From positions 4,092,001 to 4,156,000 of the forward strand of contig NZ_AP022573.1 in the NCBI RefSeq assembly GCF_010729105.1: a stretch of 64,000 nt of DNA. Direction: 5' to 3'. The stretch is from Mycobacterium saskatchewanense. Lineage in GTDB: Bacteria > Actinomycetota > Actinomycetes > Mycobacteriales > Mycobacteriaceae. A model generated the notes under the pieces. That model saw only the letters and a list, made by a program, of their open reading frames with translations. It did not search any database and was not told where the DNA came from. Of the stretch, positions 61,536 to 64,000 are shown one piece after another (position 1 is the stretch's first letter; each line of letters starts with the position of its first letter). The position numbers and the translations under genes are program-made.

Positions 61536-62999
61536 GTGGGCATTGTGCTTGGCGTCTCGATGGCGCCAACGAAGGTCCGCATGGTGCTGGTCGAGGGGGA
61601 ATGCGCCGACGGCGTCACCGTCGACCAGGACAGTTTCGAGGTTGAGAGCGCCGCGCGCGGCGCGGGCGGCGCCTCGACGGCGCCCGCGCGGGTGATCTCG
61701 GCCATTCTCGGTACCCGGGAAGGTGCGGCCGAGGGCGGCTACCGACTGCTCTCTACCGGCGTGACGTGGACCGACCACGTCGAGGCCGCCATGCTGCGCG
61801 ACGCGCTGGTCACCCACAGGGTCGAAAACGTCATGCTGGTCTCGACCTTCATGGCGGCGGCCGCGCTTGCGCAGGCCATCGGCGACGCCACCGCCTACCA
61901 GCGCACCGCGTTGCTTTTTGTCGAGCCGTACACCGCCACCTTGGCGGTGGTCAACACCGCCGACGGCGCGATCTCCGACGTGCGCCGCACCGTCCTCGCC
62001 GAGGACGAGGACCGAGCGGTCGCGGAGCTCGTCGAGATGGTCGCCGACGCCGATGACCTCGACGGCGCTCCCGATGGGGTGGTCGTGGTCGGTTCCGGAG
62101 TTGACATCCCGCTGATCAAGCCCGCGCTCGAGGCCGCCACCCCGCTGCCGGTGTCCGCGCCGGACGAGCCGGAAATGGCGCTGGCCCGGGGCGCCGCCCT
62201 GGCCGCGGCCAACGCGCCCCTGTTCGCGTCGTCCACGGCCGCATTCGCCTACGCCCTGGATCCGGGGACCGGCCAGGTCGACCCGCAGGCGGTCGTGTAC
62301 GCCCGGGTGTCCGTCCCCGACACCACCGGCAAGCCCAACGTGGCCTACAGCGCGGTTCCCGACGAGGACGCCGACGCCCCGACCGTCCTGGGGCTGGACG
62401 AGGGCGCCCGGAGGCGCAAGTCATTCCTGCTGGTCGGCAGCGCACTGGCGGTCATCTTCATCACCGCCGTGGTGGCGCTGGAGATCGCCCTGGCAATCGG
62501 CATCCGCCCGACGGTCGCGCTGCGGCCCAGCCCCAACGAGAACATCGTGGTCCCGGCCAAGCCCGCGCCGGCGCCGGTGATCCAGGCGAGGCCGAGGATC
62601 GCGGCGCCCGCGCCGGTGGCCGCCCCGCATCCGATGAGCCCACCCGCGATAGCGCCGGTCCCCGCGGCCCCGCCGGCGCCGGTCCCCATCCCCGTGGTTC
62701 CGCCGCCCGTGTTCGTCCCCGTGCCGCGCGTGCCGATCGTCGGGCCGCCGGCGCCCCGGTTCGGCGGCGGCCCGGCCTCCCGCGGTCCGTTCGGCGGCCA
62801 CGGTCCGTTCGGTGGGGGTCCCTTCGGCGGCGGCCCGGCCTTCCGCGGTCCGTTCGGCGGCCGCGGTCCGTTCGGTGGGGGTCCCTTCGGCGGCGGCCCG
62901 GCCTTCCGCGGTCCCTTCGGCGGCCACGGTCCGTTCGGTGGGGGTCCCTTCGGCGGCCACGGTTTCGGCGGCGGTCATGGATTCGGGGGCCACCGATAG
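61536..62999 (+). CDS. Membrane-anchored ASKHA-like protein with Gly/Pro/Phe repeats (paralogue 3)
   Basis: This 487-residue protein starts MGIVLGVSMAPTKVRMVLVEGECADG and has VTWTDH and APDEPEMALARGAALAAANAP. A membrane helix (about 293-315) is followed by a Pro/Ala stretch and a tail of 21-residue repeats built on GPFGGHGPFGGGPF. Two adjacent GTG codons (61533, 61536) could start it; 61536 aligns with the family. AGGGGGA lies upstream. The repeats are encoded by a 63-bp tandem array. Confidence 0.8.
   Translation: MGIVLGVSMAPTKVRMVLVEGECADGVTVDQDSFEVESAARGAGGASTAPARVISAILGTREGAAEGGYRLLSTGVTWTDHVEAAMLRDALVTHRVENVMLVSTFMAAAALAQAIGDATAYQRTALLFVEPYTATLAVVNTADGAISDVRRTVLAEDEDRAVAELVEMVADADDLDGAPDGVVVVGSGVDIPLIKPALEAATPLPVSAPDEPEMALARGAALAAANAPLFASSTAAFAYALDPGTGQVDPQAVVYARVSVPDTTGKPNVAYSAVPDEDADAPTVLGLDEGARRRKSFLLVGSALAVIFITAVVALEIALAIGIRPTVALRPSPNENIVVPAKPAPAPVIQARPRIAAPAPVAAPHPMSPPAIAPVPAAPPAPVPIPVVPPPVFVPVPRVPIVGPPAPRFGGGPASRGPFGGHGPFGGGPFGGGPAFRGPFGGRGPFGGGPFGGGPAFRGPFGGHGPFGGGPFGGHGFGGGHGFGGHR
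62761..62970 (+). repeat. 63-bp tandem repeat array in coding sequence
   Basis: Copies begin at 62761, 62824 and 62887 with a partial fourth at 62950, period 63 bases (21 codons). Differences between copies are few, so copy number may vary between strains. Confidence 0.75.
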
Positions 63000-63004
63000 A
63001 CGTC

Positions 63005-64000
63005 GTGCTCGGTATAGCGATGGCCCCCGAGACCGTCCGCATGGTGTTGGTCGAAGGGGAGGCCGCCGGCGGGGTGACCGTCGACCAGGACGCCTTTCCC
63101 GTCGGGGGCGCGGCGGGAGCCACCGCCGATCAGGTGGTCGAGGCCATTCTCGGTACCAGGGAGAGCGCGGCGCGTGGCGGCTATCAGCTGGCGTCGAGCG
63201 GGGTGACCTGGACGGATCCGGCCAAGGCTGCCGCGCTTCGAGACGCCCTGGCGGCGCGCAGGGTCGAGAACGTCATGCTCGTCTCGGCGTTCGTCGCCGC
63301 GGCGGCGCTGGCGCAGGCGGTCGGCAGCGCGATCCAGTGCTCCCGCACCGCGCTCCTCCTCGTCGAGCCGGGGACGGCCACCCTGGCTGTCGTCGACACC
63401 GCCGACGGGTCGGTCGCCGACGTGCATCGCCGACCCCTGCCGCGCGGTGACGGCGCGGCGCTCGCGGAAGTGTCCGCCATGGCGGGGAAGGCTGAGTCGT
63501 TGAGAAGCCGCCCGGACGGGGTGCTGCTGGTCGGCTCGGGTGTGGACGTCGCGCTCATCAAGCCGACGGTGGACGCGGCGACTTCGCTGTCGGTCGCGGC
63601 GCCCGAGGAGCCCGAAATGGCGCTGGCCCGGGGTGCCGCGCTGGCGTCGGCCAACGCGCACCTGGGCGCGCCGCGCACGGTGGCGATGCCGGGAGCGCAG
63701 GACCCGGTGACCGCCGAGCGTCAACTCGCCTACAGCGCCGAATCGGAGGACGAAACCGGCGCGGACCTCGAAGCCCCGGCCGCGCGGACGAGCCGCAAGC
63801 CGGTGGCCGCTATCGTCGGCGCGACGATGACCTTCGTTGTCGGCGTGGTCGCGCTGGCGCTGGCCATCGGGATCAGGTCACACGCGGAACAGCGGCCCGA
63901 CATCAGCAAGAACGTCGTCGCTCCGGCGACCCAGCCGCCACCCCCGGCGGCCCCCGCGCCCGCCCAGCCGTCGCCCCCCGCAGCCCCGGTTCCGGCCCCG
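63005..64000 (+). CDS. Membrane-anchored ASKHA-like protein (paralogue 4, partial)
   Basis: An open frame begins MLGIAMAPETVRMVLVEGEAAGG and runs off the window after 332 codons. It has VTWTDP, VGSGVDVALIKP and APEEPEMALARGAALASANA of the family, a membrane helix (about 275-295) and the start of a Pro/Ala tail. Alignment with paralogues would place the start at ATA 62996 (I-D-V-V-L-G), not a usual start codon; GTG 63005 is used instead. It follows paralogue 3 by 5 bases. Confidence 0.75.
   Translation, partial: MLGIAMAPETVRMVLVEGEAAGGVTVDQDAFPVGGAAGATADQVVEAILGTRESAARGGYQLASSGVTWTDPAKAAALRDALAARRVENVMLVSAFVAAAALAQAVGSAIQCSRTALLLVEPGTATLAVVDTADGSVADVHRRPLPRGDGAALAEVSAMAGKAESLRSRPDGVLLVGSGVDVALIKPTVDAATSLSVAAPEEPEMALARGAALASANAHLGAPRTVAMPGAQDPVTAERQLAYSAESEDETGADLEAPAARTSRKPVAAIVGATMTFVVGVVALALAIGIRSHAEQRPDISKNVVAPATQPPPPAAPAPAQPSPPAAPVPAP

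Noticed and set aside
62761..62970. Possible CRISPR array
   Set aside because: Units are contiguous 63-bp in-frame tandem repeats with no unique spacers, and no cas genes are nearby.
59417..62999. PE_PGRS genes
   Set aside because: Gly-rich tails resemble PGRS but there is no PE domain; the N-termini are the ASKHA-like family and a membrane helix precedes the tail.

Overview
The window is high-GC actinobacterial DNA from a slow-growing Mycobacterium, probably close to the M. avium complex. The evidence is a complete ESX-3 type VII secretion locus, PE/PPE genes, MmpS/MmpL, and gene order that follows the M. tuberculosis Rv0281-Rv0294, Rv0306-Rv0315 and Rv0320-Rv0321 blocks. Species assignment is inference from remembered protein similarity, since no search could be run.

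Region 1 (1-5280) is a zinc-limitation block. Cysteine-poor ribosomal proteins L33 (partial) and L28 diverge from a CobW/Mrf-like gene and the zinc-independent L31 gene. Two Zur-type palindromes lie between them. A znuA-znuC-znuB-fur operon follows on the minus strand, with a third and differently built palindrome over its promoter.

Region 2 (5364-22819) holds an Rv0281-type methyltransferase, a PPE gene, and the ESX-3 operon eccA3-eccB3-eccC3-PE5-PPE4-esxG-esxH-espG3-eccD3-mycP3-eccE3, mostly joined by 4-base overlaps. A perfect Zur palindrome sits inside the last codons of the PPE gene, and an IdeR-like box lies just before eccA3. Metal starvation therefore plausibly drives alternative ribosomes, zinc import and ESX-3 from one neighbourhood.

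Region 3 (22816-48118) is core mycobacterial envelope and metabolism genes: alpha/beta hydrolase, tam, sulfatase, bluB, PAP2 phosphatases, an L,D-transpeptidase-like protein, TetR and PadR-like regulators, Hsp70-like membrane proteins, a GH16 glucanase, a GT-C glycosyltransferase, tandem GAP proteins, a PAP2-diacylglycerol kinase fusion, and a hydrolase-lipoprotein-VanY group. Region 4 (48237-52478) is a TetR-mmpS-mmpL export locus.

Region 5 (52537-57766) is a 5.18-kb integrated element between 46-bp direct repeats; the right repeat is the 3' half of an intact tRNA-Gly(CCC). It carries a tyrosine integrase, a small HTH protein (possible excisionase), a frameshifted serine recombinase, a small barrel-like protein, an orphan 276-aa protein, and a convergent gene whose C-terminal third is a TIR-like domain of the kind found in anti-phage effectors. 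This is the best candidate for an undescribed system. Region 6 (58048-64000) returns to core genes: an M15-like exported protein, dcd, and three tandem paralogues of a membrane-anchored actin/Hsp70-like family with Pro/Gly-rich tails. The last one runs off the window. Many genes show a TANNNT hexamer 6-8 bases before the start codon, pointing to widespread leaderless transcripts.
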